The notes below the pieces were generated by a model, which worked only from the letters and a program-made list of their open reading frames with translations, ran no database searches and was not told the origin of the DNA. Positions 16,419-24,596 of a stretch of DNA of 64,000 nucleotides are shown here, one piece after another. The DNA comes from JAGQSZ01 sp049647585 (lineage in GTDB: Bacteria; Actinomycetota; Acidimicrobiia; Acidimicrobiales; Microtrichaceae). Every line of letters begins with the position of its first letter. The stretch's first letter is position 1. A program made the translations under genes and the position numbers. The stretch is from assembly GCA_049647585.1 (NCBI GenBank), contig JBARXY010000041.1, positions 62,001 through 126,000 on the forward strand, in the 5' to 3' direction.

Positions 16419-18435
16419 GGTACGCCTCCGCTACGAGAGGGTTGTTGAGAATCTCATCGGGAGCACCCACGGCCAGAATCTCGCCGGCGTTGAGTACCAC
16501 CAGTCGCTCGCTCACCCTTCGGACGAGTTCGACGTTGTGCTCGATGATGATGACGCTGGTGCCGTGGGGCCGTGTCAGTCCGAGGACATGATCGATTAGT
16601 GCGTCAGCCTCGTCGTGGGGAAGTCCGGCCGCCGGTTCATCGAGAAGAAGGATCCGAGGGCGTGCCGCCAGGGCACGGGCGACGTCGACACGCTTCTGGA
16701 TGCCGTAGGGCAAGTCGTCGACCTTTGCGTGGGCAACATCAGAAAGCTCAAGGAGTTCGAGCAGCGCGAGCGCCTCTTCGTAGCCGTCGCGCTCGGAGCG
16801 AACCACATTGGGCAGACGCAGCATTTCCGAGGTGAGCCCGTACTTGAAGAATCGGTGCCTTCCAATGAGGACGTGGTCGATCGGCGTCAGTCCGTCGTGC
16901 AGCGAAAGGTTCTGGAAGGTTCGTCCGACCCCTGCCATCGCCCGCTTTCTGACGGAACGTCGGGACAGGTCTTCGTCGCCGAAGTGCACGGTCCCGGTTG
17001 ATCCCACTACACCGCAGACAGCGTTGAACAATGTCGTCTTTCCAGCTCCGTTCGGCCCGATGAGACCTAGGACTTCGCCCGCTGCCACCTCGAACGAGAC
17101 TCCCTGGACTGCGGCGACACCACCAAAGTCAACCCGTAGGTCCTTCACGACGAGTTCACGTCCGGCGGCGGATACAACAACCTCACGGCCGCTGGCGGTA
17201 TGCAACGCTCCCTCAGCACCGATCCGGGCCTCCACCGGCTCGAGGGCATCCCCGCTCGGGCGCACGTCGAGGCCGTCGCCAAGTTCCTGGGTATGACCGG
17301 GTGACACATCTTGGGGAGTTGCATCGATAGCGCCTGCGACCATCCCGTCGCTTGCGACCTGCGCCGGTTCGGAGACGTCGGAGGCCTGTCGCAAGGACGG
17401 ACCACCCGGGAGTATTCGCCGGGTGAATCCCCAGATCCGGTCGAAGAGTTCCACCACGCCGCCGGGGGCGAAGATGATCACGAGGAGCAGGATGACTCCG
17501 TACATGATGCCCTCGTAATCGGCGAAGGATCGGAACTGCTCGGGAAGCCCGATCACGAACATGGCGCCGAGAATCGCTCCCAGTAGACGCCTCTGGCCGC
17601 CGATGATGACCATGACCACCAAGGTGATCGAGAGGTCGATACCAAAGTTGTCGGGAGCCAGGTACGAGACCGCGTGACCGTAGAGAACTCCGCCGGCAGC
17701 GGTAAGTGCAGCGCTCATCGAGAAGGCCGCCACCCGACGGCGCTCGACCTCGATACCGACCGAGCGGGCCGCAGCGTCCGAGGTACGAAGCGCGTGGAGC
17801 GCCCGGCCCGTCCGGCCCCGCAGGAGGTTGTAGACGAGGAACAGCGAGATACCGAGCACCGCCACGCTGGCTCCAATCAGGGTGATCGGAGTGCCGAAGA
17901 ACTGGATTTCGCCGACTGTGATGCCACCGCCGCCGCCGGTGACCGGGGTCCAGATGTAGAGGACCTGTTGGCCCGCCACACCCAGGGCCAATGTGCCGAC
18001 AGCCAACAACAGACCAGACAGTCTCAGAGATGGCAGCCCGACGATCATGCCGACGAACACGGCAAGCACCACCGCGACAAGAAGCTCGAGCGGTAGGCCA
18101 ATGTCTGAACGAGTCGACAAGTTGGCTGCTGTGTACGCGCCGACGGCGAGGAAGGCCGCATGGCCCAGCGACAGTTGTCCACCGATTCCGACCAACAACA
18201 CCAGACCCACACCGATGACGGCGTTGAGCAGTACCAGCGACACGATCAGCTGCTCGTACTGGCGCAGACCCGAGCCGATCAGGAAGACAGCACCCAGCAG
18301 AATGGTTCCGATGAAGACGGGATGGAAGAGCACCGGCCGGATCTTCGACCAGACCGACCCGTCTGCGACGCGTGGAGCTTGGCCAGAAGAACGTGCAGGC
18401 TTGCTCACCTGGGGACTTATCACTGCCTCAGGCAT
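16408..18435 (-). CDS. LivM-LivG fusion: ABC permease joined to ABC ATPase
   Basis: A 676-residue fusion. Residues about 1-335 form a LivM-like permease with many hydrophobic helices and GIGGQLSLGHAAFLAVGAYTA. A linker of about 70 residues rich in Ser, Glu and Gly follows. Residues about 410-676 are a LivG-like ATPase with Walker A GPNGAGKTT, signature LPYGIQKRVDVARAL and Walker B ILLLDEPAAGLPHDE. The two are usually separate genes. ATG 18435 overlaps the LivH stop by eight bases. Together with LivH and LivF it completes one importer, so no separate livG is needed. Confidence 0.92.
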   Translation of the reverse strand: MPEAVISPQVSKPARSSGQAPRVADGSVWSKIRPVLFHPVFIGTILLGAVFLIGSGLRQYEQLIVSLVLLNAVIGVGLVLLVGIGGQLSLGHAAFLAVGAYTAANLSTRSDIGLPLELLVAVVLAVFVGMIVGLPSLRLSGLLLAVGTLALGVAGQQVLYIWTPVTGGGGGITVGEIQFFGTPITLIGASVAVLGISLFLVYNLLRGRTGRALHALRTSDAAARSVGIEVERRRVAAFSMSAALTAAGGVLYGHAVSYLAPDNFGIDLSITLVVMVIIGGQRRLLGAILGAMFVIGLPEQFRSFADYEGIMYGVILLLVIIFAPGGVVELFDRIWGFTRRILPGGPSLRQASDVSEPAQVASDGMVAGAIDATPQDVSPGHTQELGDGLDVRPSGDALEPVEARIGAEGALHTASGREVVVSAAGRELVVKDLRVDFGGVAAVQGVSFEVAAGEVLGLIGPNGAGKTTLFNAVCGVVGSTGTVHFGDEDLSRRSVRKRAMAGVGRTFQNLSLHDGLTPIDHVLIGRHRFFKYGLTSEMLRLPNVVRSERDGYEEALALLELLELSDVAHAKVDDLPYGIQKRVDVARALAARPRILLLDEPAAGLPHDEADALIDHVLGLTRPHGTSVIIIEHNVELVRRVSERLVVLNAGEILAVGAPDEILNNPLVAEAYLGI

Positions 18436-19303
18436 GACGAACCGCGATCTTTCTGTTGAATACGCCGCTGGGCCGGGAGAGCATCGCAACCAGAATCACC
18501 AGGAGTGGCAGCATCGGGGCGATGCTCGTCGAGGTGTAGCGAATTGCCAATGCTTCGAGAACTCCCAGCGCCAGGCCTCCGACAACTGCGCCGACGCTGG
18601 AGACAAATCCTCCGAGTACGGCGGCGGTAAAGCCTTTGATGAAGATGGGGTTCATGTATCCGAGTTGGATGAACAGGAGAGGACCGAAGAGCACTCCGGT
18701 GATGCCGCCGATGGCGGCGGCTATGAACCAGACCGTCCGTGAGACCTGGGCCAACTTGATGCCTTGGAGCTCGGCCGCGAACTGGTCGTCGGCGAACGCC
18801 CGCATCGCCAGGCCCATCCTCGTGCGCTTCAGAAGATAAGCCAGCCCTATCAGTAGGACGACTGTGACTGCACCGATCACCGCATATGTGCGTCCGACGA
18901 TGACTCCACCCACGTTGTAGTCACCAGCTGCAATCGGAGGCAGTGACTTGACGTCGGATCCCCAGACCAACTGGGTGACGTTGCCGAAGATCGAGTCCAC
19001 CGCAAGTGTCGCAATTACAAGACTGAGAAGTGGTGCGCCGAGGAGAGGCCGGATGGCCACCCGCTCGATGCCCAGGCCGAGTACTCCTCCTGCGATTGTG
19101 CCCACGATGGCACCAACGACCCAGGGGGCACCCATGCTCACGATCACTTCATAGGCGACATAGCCGCTCATTGCGGCCATCGTCCCCTGGGCGAAGTTGA
19201 GGGCGCGCGAGGTCTGGTAGATCAGTACGAGCGAAAGGCCGACCAAGCCGTATGCGACTCCGTTCTGGAGCCCTGACACCAGGAGTTGCAAGAACGTTTG
19301 CAT
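18428..19303 (-). CDS. livH: Branched-chain-amino-acid-type ABC transporter permease (LivH-like)
   Basis: A 291-residue inner-membrane permease. Eight or so hydrophobic helices are present, with GLQNGVAYGLVGLSLVLIYQ at the start, LNFAQGTMAAMSGYVAYEV, and the cytoplasmic loop MGLAMRAFADDQFAAELQGI that contacts the ATPase. Length is normal. It lies 124 bases after the binding-protein gene, with a strong hairpin between, and overlaps the LivM-LivG fusion. Confidence 0.92.
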   Translation of the reverse strand: MQTFLQLLVSGLQNGVAYGLVGLSLVLIYQTSRALNFAQGTMAAMSGYVAYEVIVSMGAPWVVGAIVGTIAGGVLGLGIERVAIRPLLGAPLLSLVIATLAVDSIFGNVTQLVWGSDVKSLPPIAAGDYNVGGVIVGRTYAVIGAVTVVLLIGLAYLLKRTRMGLAMRAFADDQFAAELQGIKLAQVSRTVWFIAAAIGGITGVLFGPLLFIQLGYMNPIFIKGFTAAVLGGFVSSVGAVVGGLALGVLEALAIRYTSTSIAPMLPLLVILVAMLSRPSGVFNRKIAVRHA

Positions 19304-19387
19304 TGCAATTATTCCTCTGAAACGTGAGGCGCTTGACCGAATCGGCTCACGACGCGGTTGAGCGGCTATTGCTGGTCAGGTGAGACA

Positions 19388-19421
19388 TCGGGTGACCGCC
19401 GACGAATCGGCGGTCACCCGA
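19388..19421 (-). terminator. Perfect hairpin between binding-protein gene and livH
   Basis: Arms of 15 bases (19388-19402 and 19407-19421) pair perfectly around the four-base loop CGAA, just after the binding-protein stop. No T-run follows on the minus strand. A partial terminator or 3'-end stabiliser that lets the binding protein be made in excess over the permeases is the likeliest role. Confidence 0.6.
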
Positions 19422-19427
19422 ATAGAT

Positions 19428-20657
19428 TCAGCTATCGGCTGAGAGCCAGTCGGTGACGGGCACCCACTTGCCTGCCTTGCCTTCGACGATCATGACCGAG
19501 GTACTTCCCTGGTGGTCATCTGTCGAGAAGGTCTGGGGAGCGGTGATTCCACCGGTCTCGAAGTCCTTCAGACCTTCGAGGGCCTTGACGAGCTTCTCCC
19601 TGGTGGGTGTGCCGTCGATGGTATCGAGTGCACCAGCGGTGATGAGTCCACCGACCCAGCTTGAGAGGGCGAAGGCGCCGGGTTCATAGCCGGGCTCGTA
19701 CTTCGCAAAGGCGTCCATGAACTCCTTCACGCCGGGGATCTCGGTCGCAGTTGCTGGAGCGAAGATCGCCACTGCGTGTGCACCCTCGGCCACGTCACCC
19801 TCGGCGAGGGCGAATGTCTGCGGGGTGACTGAGCCGGAGGATCCATAGAAGTTGACATCCATGCCGAGCTTCCGCGACTCGTTCATGATCTTTGCCGTCC
19901 AGACGTCGGATCCATGGATCACGATGTCGGTAACTCCGGCGTCCTTCATCGACACGAGCTGCGGTTCCCAAGAGGTTGCGGTCCGCTCATACTGCTGCTC
20001 GGAGACAACCCAATCGCCAGCCTTGCCAGCCTTGAATCCCTTGACGGCGTCGCCGCCGTCAGCGCTGTTCAGCGTAAGGAGCCCGATCTTTGGTGTACCG
20101 CTGAGCTCTCCGCCGAGGTAGTCCGACAGAGCCTGTTCCTGGGCGTCAGCCATAGGAATGCTCATGAACACCGTGGGCTGGACCGGCTTGACCATCTGCT
20201 GTGCGAGGGCATAGGGGAACAGGTACGGAACCTTGTCCTTGTTGATCACGGGGAGCGCTGCCACGGCTTGGGAGCCGACGTCACCCAGGATTGCGAAGAC
20301 GCCTTCCTGCTGGATCAGGTACTGCACGGCGGTGACCTTCTTCTGCAGGTCGAAGCCGTCGTCCTGGACGACGAGCTTCCACTTGCGGCCGTTGGTGCCG
20401 CCCTTGTCGTTCAGCCACTTGATGAAGACCTCGAGGCCCTTCTGGCCGTCGATGCCGAGGGAACTGGCGTTACCCGAAGTAGGTGTGGCCATTCCGAACA
20501 GGATTTCATCGTCGGTGACGCCGGGACTGGAGGCAGCCTTGTCGCCTCCACCTCCGCTACCACCGGCGTCTCCGCCATTGTCGCTGGCGCAGGCACTGGC
20601 GATCATGGCGACCACCACTGTCAGCGTCAGCAACGTGAGCTTGGTGAACTTTTTCAT
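19428..20657 (-). CDS. ABC transporter substrate-binding lipoprotein (Leu/Ile/Val-binding family)
   Basis: A 409-residue type I periplasmic-binding-fold protein. A lipoprotein signal peptide ends at MIASAC (C23), followed by a Gly/Ser spacer. The domain begins ILFGMATPTSGNASSLGIDGQKGLEVFIKWLN, typical of the Peripla_BP_6 group, and AILGDVGSQAVAALPVIN is part of the ligand cleft. It is anchored outside the membrane and delivers ligand to LivH/LivM. First gene of the ten-gene operon; an AAGGGGGG ribosome site and a perfect palindromic operator lie upstream. Confidence 0.93.
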   Translation of the reverse strand: MKKFTKLTLLTLTVVVAMIASACASDNGGDAGGSGGGGDKAASSPGVTDDEILFGMATPTSGNASSLGIDGQKGLEVFIKWLNDKGGTNGRKWKLVVQDDGFDLQKKVTAVQYLIQQEGVFAILGDVGSQAVAALPVINKDKVPYLFPYALAQQMVKPVQPTVFMSIPMADAQEQALSDYLGGELSGTPKIGLLTLNSADGGDAVKGFKAGKAGDWVVSEQQYERTATSWEPQLVSMKDAGVTDIVIHGSDVWTAKIMNESRKLGMDVNFYGSSGSVTPQTFALAEGDVAEGAHAVAIFAPATATEIPGVKEFMDAFAKYEPGYEPGAFALSSWVGGLITAGALDTIDGTPTREKLVKALEGLKDFETGGITAPQTFSTDDHQGSTSVMIVEGKAGKWVPVTDWLSADS

Positions 20658-20709
20658 GTTCCCCCCTTGTTATTTGTCGATCTCGATCTGAGATGTCGCT
20701 ACGAGGTTC

Positions 20710-20736
20710 CTGATAATCAATTCGATTGATTATCAG
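20710..20736. promoter_or_regulatory. Perfect palindromic operator before the importer operon
   Basis: Arms of 12 bases (20710-20721 and 20725-20736) pair exactly around TCG; the core is TGATAATCAAT. It lies 53 bases before the binding-protein ATG. FadR/GntR and TetR dimers bind sites of this shape, and the operon encodes a FadR-type regulator. Confidence 0.65.
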
Positions 20737-20792
20737 AGATTTAATCCCAAGTCAGAACGTGTGTCAAGGGACACCCCTTGACAGACCTTCTC

Positions 20793-22016
20793 TTAATCAG
20801 CCTCAACGAGAAACTCGTCCGAATTGCCGCGCAGTTCGTCGAGTGAGTCCACACCTAAAAGTGCCAGATTCCGATCAATCTCGGATTCCATGAGTTCAAG
20901 AACGCGAGTAACGCCAGCCTGTCCACCAGCAGCCAGACCGAAGACGTAGGGCCTGCCGAACATGCACGCCGTAGCGCCGAGGGCGACCGCCTTGATCACG
21001 TCGCTGCCGCGCCGAACGCCACCGTCGAGAAGTACGTCGACCTGGTCGCCCACCGCCGCGACCACTCCGGGGAGCGCACGAATCGCAGGGATGGCACCGT
21101 CGAGTTGTCGACCGCCGTGGTTCGAAACAATGACTCCGTCGACACCTTCATCTACCAGCCGTTTGGCGGCACCTGGCTCGCAGACGCCCTTGACCACCAA
21201 CTTGCCGGGCCAGGCCTGGCGGAGCCACCGCAGGTCGTCCCAGGTTGCCGTGGGATTGAGCTGTTCGTTCACGTAGGCGCCCAACCGCATGGTGTCGCGT
21301 GAGGAAGCATCCTGTTCGATGTTCGCGAACGTCACACCGGCGGCGCCTACCCGCAGTGCCCATCCCGGGCGACTGATCACCCCGAGCGAATTCCGAACTC
21401 CGATCCGCGGCGGGATCGTCATACCGTTACGCAGGTCGCGCTCGCGCTGACCGGTGACCGGCACGTCGACGGTCAGGCACAGCGTCTCGTAACCGAGTTG
21501 CGCAGATCGCTCGACGAGTGCTTCGGTCGCATTGCGATCACGCCACAGGTAGATCTGGATCCACAGCGCCTCGGCGGACGCAGCGCGTACGTCCTCCACC
21601 GAAACGCTCGACATGGACGAGACCGCGAATGGCACCCCGAACTCGCCCGCGGCAGTGGCTGCCGCGGCTTCACCATGTGGCCAGGCGAGGCCGACCAGAC
21701 CGGCGGGAGACAGGACGAGGGGTGATCTACGGGTTACCCCCAGAAGCTCGGTCTGCTGGGAGCGATGTTCGACGTCGGTCAGGATGCGCGGAACGAACCA
21801 CCAACGACCGAAGCTGTCGCGGTTTCCGCGGACGGTGCTCTCATCCTCGGCACCTCCGTCGACGAAGTCGAACACCATGGGAGGCAGTGCCCGTCGTGCC
21901 GCATCCCGTACATCTGACAGAGAGTGCAGCTGAGCGAGTCGGTGCCTGCGACTAGTTGCTGTGGCGCGGTCGTACGCCGACACCGCAGTCGCCGCCAGCT
22001 TTGACCAGTCCCCCAT
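20793..22016 (-). CDS. FMN-dependent alpha-hydroxy-acid oxidase/dehydrogenase
   Basis: A 407-residue flavoenzyme of the glycolate oxidase/L-lactate dehydrogenase family. The FMN/substrate motifs VFDFVDGGAEDE, SPAGLVGLAWPHGE and WIQIYLWRD are present, and the active-site histidine lies in VSNHGGRQLDG; LLDGGVRRGSDVIKAVALGA binds the FMN phosphate. It oxidises 2-hydroxy acids to 2-oxo acids. ATG 22016 has AGGA upstream; a GTG one codon earlier is possible. It lies 10 bases behind the amidohydrolase gene, likely co-transcribed. Confidence 0.9.
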   Translation of the reverse strand: MGDWSKLAATAVSAYDRATATSRRHRLAQLHSLSDVRDAARRALPPMVFDFVDGGAEDESTVRGNRDSFGRWWFVPRILTDVEHRSQQTELLGVTRRSPLVLSPAGLVGLAWPHGEAAAATAAGEFGVPFAVSSMSSVSVEDVRAASAEALWIQIYLWRDRNATEALVERSAQLGYETLCLTVDVPVTGQRERDLRNGMTIPPRIGVRNSLGVISRPGWALRVGAAGVTFANIEQDASSRDTMRLGAYVNEQLNPTATWDDLRWLRQAWPGKLVVKGVCEPGAAKRLVDEGVDGVIVSNHGGRQLDGAIPAIRALPGVVAAVGDQVDVLLDGGVRRGSDVIKAVALGATACMFGRPYVFGLAAGGQAGVTRVLELMESEIDRNLALLGVDSLDELRGNSDEFLVEAD

Positions 22017-22026
22017 CACTCAGTCC

Positions 22027-23271
22027 TCAGGGCAGCGGAACGTCTGGGAGCGGGTGACGGAACAGTTCGGCCGCGTTCTCATGGGTGATGCGCCGGATCT
22101 GCTCGGTGGTGAGGCCTGAGAACAACTCCACCGCTGTGTCCTGGACGGTGGGCCACAGCGAGTCGGCATGTGGATAGTCCGTCTCGAAGAGGATGTGATC
22201 CACGCCAACCCTGTCGATGATCGGCAAGGTCGATCGGTCGTCGAGGATGGTGTACCAGAAGTTTCGCTGCATGACTTCGGCCGGACGGAGTTCCGGATCG
22301 GGCCACGCCTCGTCACCCGAACCGGAGTGGTCGGTGATGTAGTCGAGTCGGTCCAGGAGCATCGGAACCCAGCCGATGCCACCCTCAGCCAGTGTCAGCT
22401 TGAGTCCTGGGAATCGGGTGAGAACTCCCGACCACAGCCATTCGGCACACGTGGACAACGACATCGAGGAGAAGAGAGTCGCCGCTAGTTCGAGTTGCGG
22501 TGCTTCGGCGGGCATCGCACCGAGTCCCGACGACCCGACATGTAGGCACACGACCGTGTTGGTCTCCTCACAGGCCTGCAGGATCGGATCCCAGAAGTCG
22601 GTGAAGATCGACGGCATGCCAATCCGGTGCGGCTGTTCGGGAAGCGTGACCGCAGTGAAACCACGTTCTGCATTCCTGCGAATCTCGTCCGCACCGATCT
22701 TGGGATCAGCGAGCCAGGTGATCCCCATCGGGATCGAACGCTCCGGGTAGGGCTGCCACCAGTCGTCGTGCATCCAGTCGTTCCACGCACGTGTGACTGC
22801 GAGACCGAGTTCGGGGTCAGAACAGCGTGCGTACACCGATCCGCAGAATCCGCTGATCTGGGAAGGAAAGTTCGCCGATGCGTAGATGCCCGCGAGGTCC
22901 ATATCGCGGATGCGCTCGTCGATGTCCCAACAACCCTTGCGGATCTCAGCGAATGAGGTGGATTGGAGCGACCAGTCCTCCTTGGGCCGGCCTGCCACCG
23001 CGTTGAGTCCCACCTGCTTGTAGAGGGTCCCGTCGAAGGTCCAAGCCTGATCGCCGGCGTCGAGCGTTACGACCTTGGGAGCCAGGTCAGCGAACTTCTG
23101 TGGCACCCGACCTTCGAACATGTCGGGTGGCTCGACGAGGTGATCGTCCACCGAGATAACGGTGTACCGGATCTCCTGCGGTTCCGGGTCCGGTAGTAGC
23201 CCGTGCATCGTGCGGCGCTCTTCCGGAGCCTGCAGCAGATTGCCGCGCGCATCAGTGGACGTTTCGCTCAT
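22027..23271 (-). CDS. Amidohydrolase family protein (ACMSD-like TIM barrel)
   Basis: A 414-residue member of the amidohydrolase_2 group, hydrolases and decarboxylases related to aminocarboxymuconate-semialdehyde decarboxylase. The first metal motif is VDDHLVEPPDMF instead of HxH; later ligands are in CLHVGSSG and FETDYPHADSLWP. This DxH..EPP variant is common in actinobacterial catabolic clusters. ATG 23271 has AGGGGG before it. It is a paralogue of the gene at 36359-37699, sharing this motif, the RKGCWDI/V segment and EGGIGWVP/IP. The substrate is unknown. Confidence 0.85.
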   Translation of the reverse strand: MSETSTDARGNLLQAPEERRTMHGLLPDPEPQEIRYTVISVDDHLVEPPDMFEGRVPQKFADLAPKVVTLDAGDQAWTFDGTLYKQVGLNAVAGRPKEDWSLQSTSFAEIRKGCWDIDERIRDMDLAGIYASANFPSQISGFCGSVYARCSDPELGLAVTRAWNDWMHDDWWQPYPERSIPMGITWLADPKIGADEIRRNAERGFTAVTLPEQPHRIGMPSIFTDFWDPILQACEETNTVVCLHVGSSGLGAMPAEAPQLELAATLFSSMSLSTCAEWLWSGVLTRFPGLKLTLAEGGIGWVPMLLDRLDYITDHSGSGDEAWPDPELRPAEVMQRNFWYTILDDRSTLPIIDRVGVDHILFETDYPHADSLWPTVQDTAVELFSGLTTEQIRRITHENAAELFRHPLPDVPLP

Positions 23272-23294
23272 CTCAACCCCCTGAATCAAACTAG

Positions 23295-23305
23295 TAATAC
23301 TATTA
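23295..23305. promoter_or_regulatory. Short palindrome in AT-rich promoter of amidohydrolase
   Basis: TAATACTATTA is a perfect inverted repeat about 24 bases before the ATG at 23271. The adjacent ATTATCAT (23302-23309; ATGATAAT on the coding strand) recurs before the acyl-CoA dehydrogenase at 36270-36277. Either a -10 region or a repressor site. Confidence 0.3.
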
Positions 23306-23351
23306 TCATGGATTCGTCAGCTTGCCAAGCTTCGCATTTGGGGCTGTCTTT

Positions 23352-24596
23352 TCAATCCCTACCCAGTAGGAGAAGGTTGTTGTACTGGGCACCCGCGCCG
23401 GCCCCGGTCACCGCCGCGGTGCGAGCTCCGGGCACCTGTCCCGACGGAGCGCTCCCCCGCAATTGACGCACGGCCTCGACGATTTTGATTGTCGGAGCAC
23501 CCCAACCGATGTGGGCGAAAGACAGAAGCCCTCCGTCGGTGTTGATCGGCAAACCGCCGTCCGGCCCGATGCCGGCCTCGGTGGCGAACGCCGTCCCTTC
23601 ACCGGGTCCGCAGAACCCGAGAACCTCGAGTTGGCGGACGACCTCGAAGATGTTCACGTCGTACAACTCGAGCACATCCAGGTCGACCGGGCTCAGGCCT
23701 GCCATGGCGAACGAGCGTTTCGCTGCGCCCGCAAGTATCCCTCCGACCTCGTCGAAGCGGGGCGGGTCGACGTACTGCTGTCCGTACCACTCGCATCCTC
23801 CGCCAAGCAGGCGAACAACCGGATGAGGGCCATCAGCCGCACGATCCGCGCGGGTCAATACCATCGCCGCAGCTCCCTCACTTGCGAGACATACCTCGAG
23901 TAGGTGAAGTGGGCTTGCGATCATCGGCGAGTCGAGGACATCTTCGGCGCTGTATGGACCGCGACCGGCCATGACCGCCCCGGGATTCACCGACCCGGCG
24001 TTGCGGATAGCTGCCGCCAGACCAGCCAGCTGTTTGCGATCTGGTCTGTAGGTGTGCAGATACCGCTGCGCCACAAGGGCGAACTGGGCCTGGGTGATCG
24101 ATCCCCAAACCTCGGTGAACTCATTTTCGGGACGCGTGTAGGACGCGACCTTGCCGCCTCCCAGTACGCCTGCCTGGCCGCCCACGACCAGGACTACATC
24201 GGCCTGTCCGGTGACGATCGCACCAGCCGCGTCGAGCGCAGCGGGAACGCCTTGGGGATAGGTGTCGCCGACCCAGCGGACCGATAGTCCGAGTTGGTCC
24301 GCCCAGTCCGGTGAGCCCGGGTGGAACACCGTTCCTCCGGGTCCGGGCCAGCGTGCCGAGATCCCGTCCACCTGATCGACCGAAATGCCTGCATCGTCGA
24401 GCGCCAGGAGCGCTGCCTCGACACAGACGTGCAGACTGGTGGACTCAAGTCTCTTGGCAATCGGAGTCATGCCGACGCCCGCGACGGCAACCGACTGCAA
24501 CGCAGCACCTGCCGCGCTGATCGATGCGCCGCTCGATGTCTGGTCGCTCGAGGATCTAGCGCTGGAGGAGCCCGCGCTAGGTGAGCCGTCGCCCAT
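23352..24596 (-). CDS. Thiolase-fold protein, lipid-transfer/SCP-x-type thiolase-like
   Basis: A 414-residue thiolase-superfamily protein. The N terminus has a Ser-rich extension of about 35 residues, then AGVGMTPIAKR. The body contains GQADVVLVVGGQAG, LEVCLASEGAAAMVLTRA and a C-terminal INTDGGLLSFAHIGWGAP. The usual nucleophilic Cys motif is not in its normal place, as in the non-classical SCP-x/Ltp2-like branch that works with a DUF35 OB-fold partner, often as a retro-aldol lyase on side chains. The partner gene is two genes upstream (26158-26655). Start overlaps the acyl-CoA synthetase stop. Confidence 0.82.
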   Translation of the reverse strand: MGDGSPSAGSSSARSSSDQTSSGASISAAGAALQSVAVAGVGMTPIAKRLESTSLHVCVEAALLALDDAGISVDQVDGISARWPGPGGTVFHPGSPDWADQLGLSVRWVGDTYPQGVPAALDAAGAIVTGQADVVLVVGGQAGVLGGGKVASYTRPENEFTEVWGSITQAQFALVAQRYLHTYRPDRKQLAGLAAAIRNAGSVNPGAVMAGRGPYSAEDVLDSPMIASPLHLLEVCLASEGAAAMVLTRADRAADGPHPVVRLLGGGCEWYGQQYVDPPRFDEVGGILAGAAKRSFAMAGLSPVDLDVLELYDVNIFEVVRQLEVLGFCGPGEGTAFATEAGIGPDGGLPINTDGGLLSFAHIGWGAPTIKIVEAVRQLRGSAPSGQVPGARTAAVTGAGAGAQYNNLLLLGRD

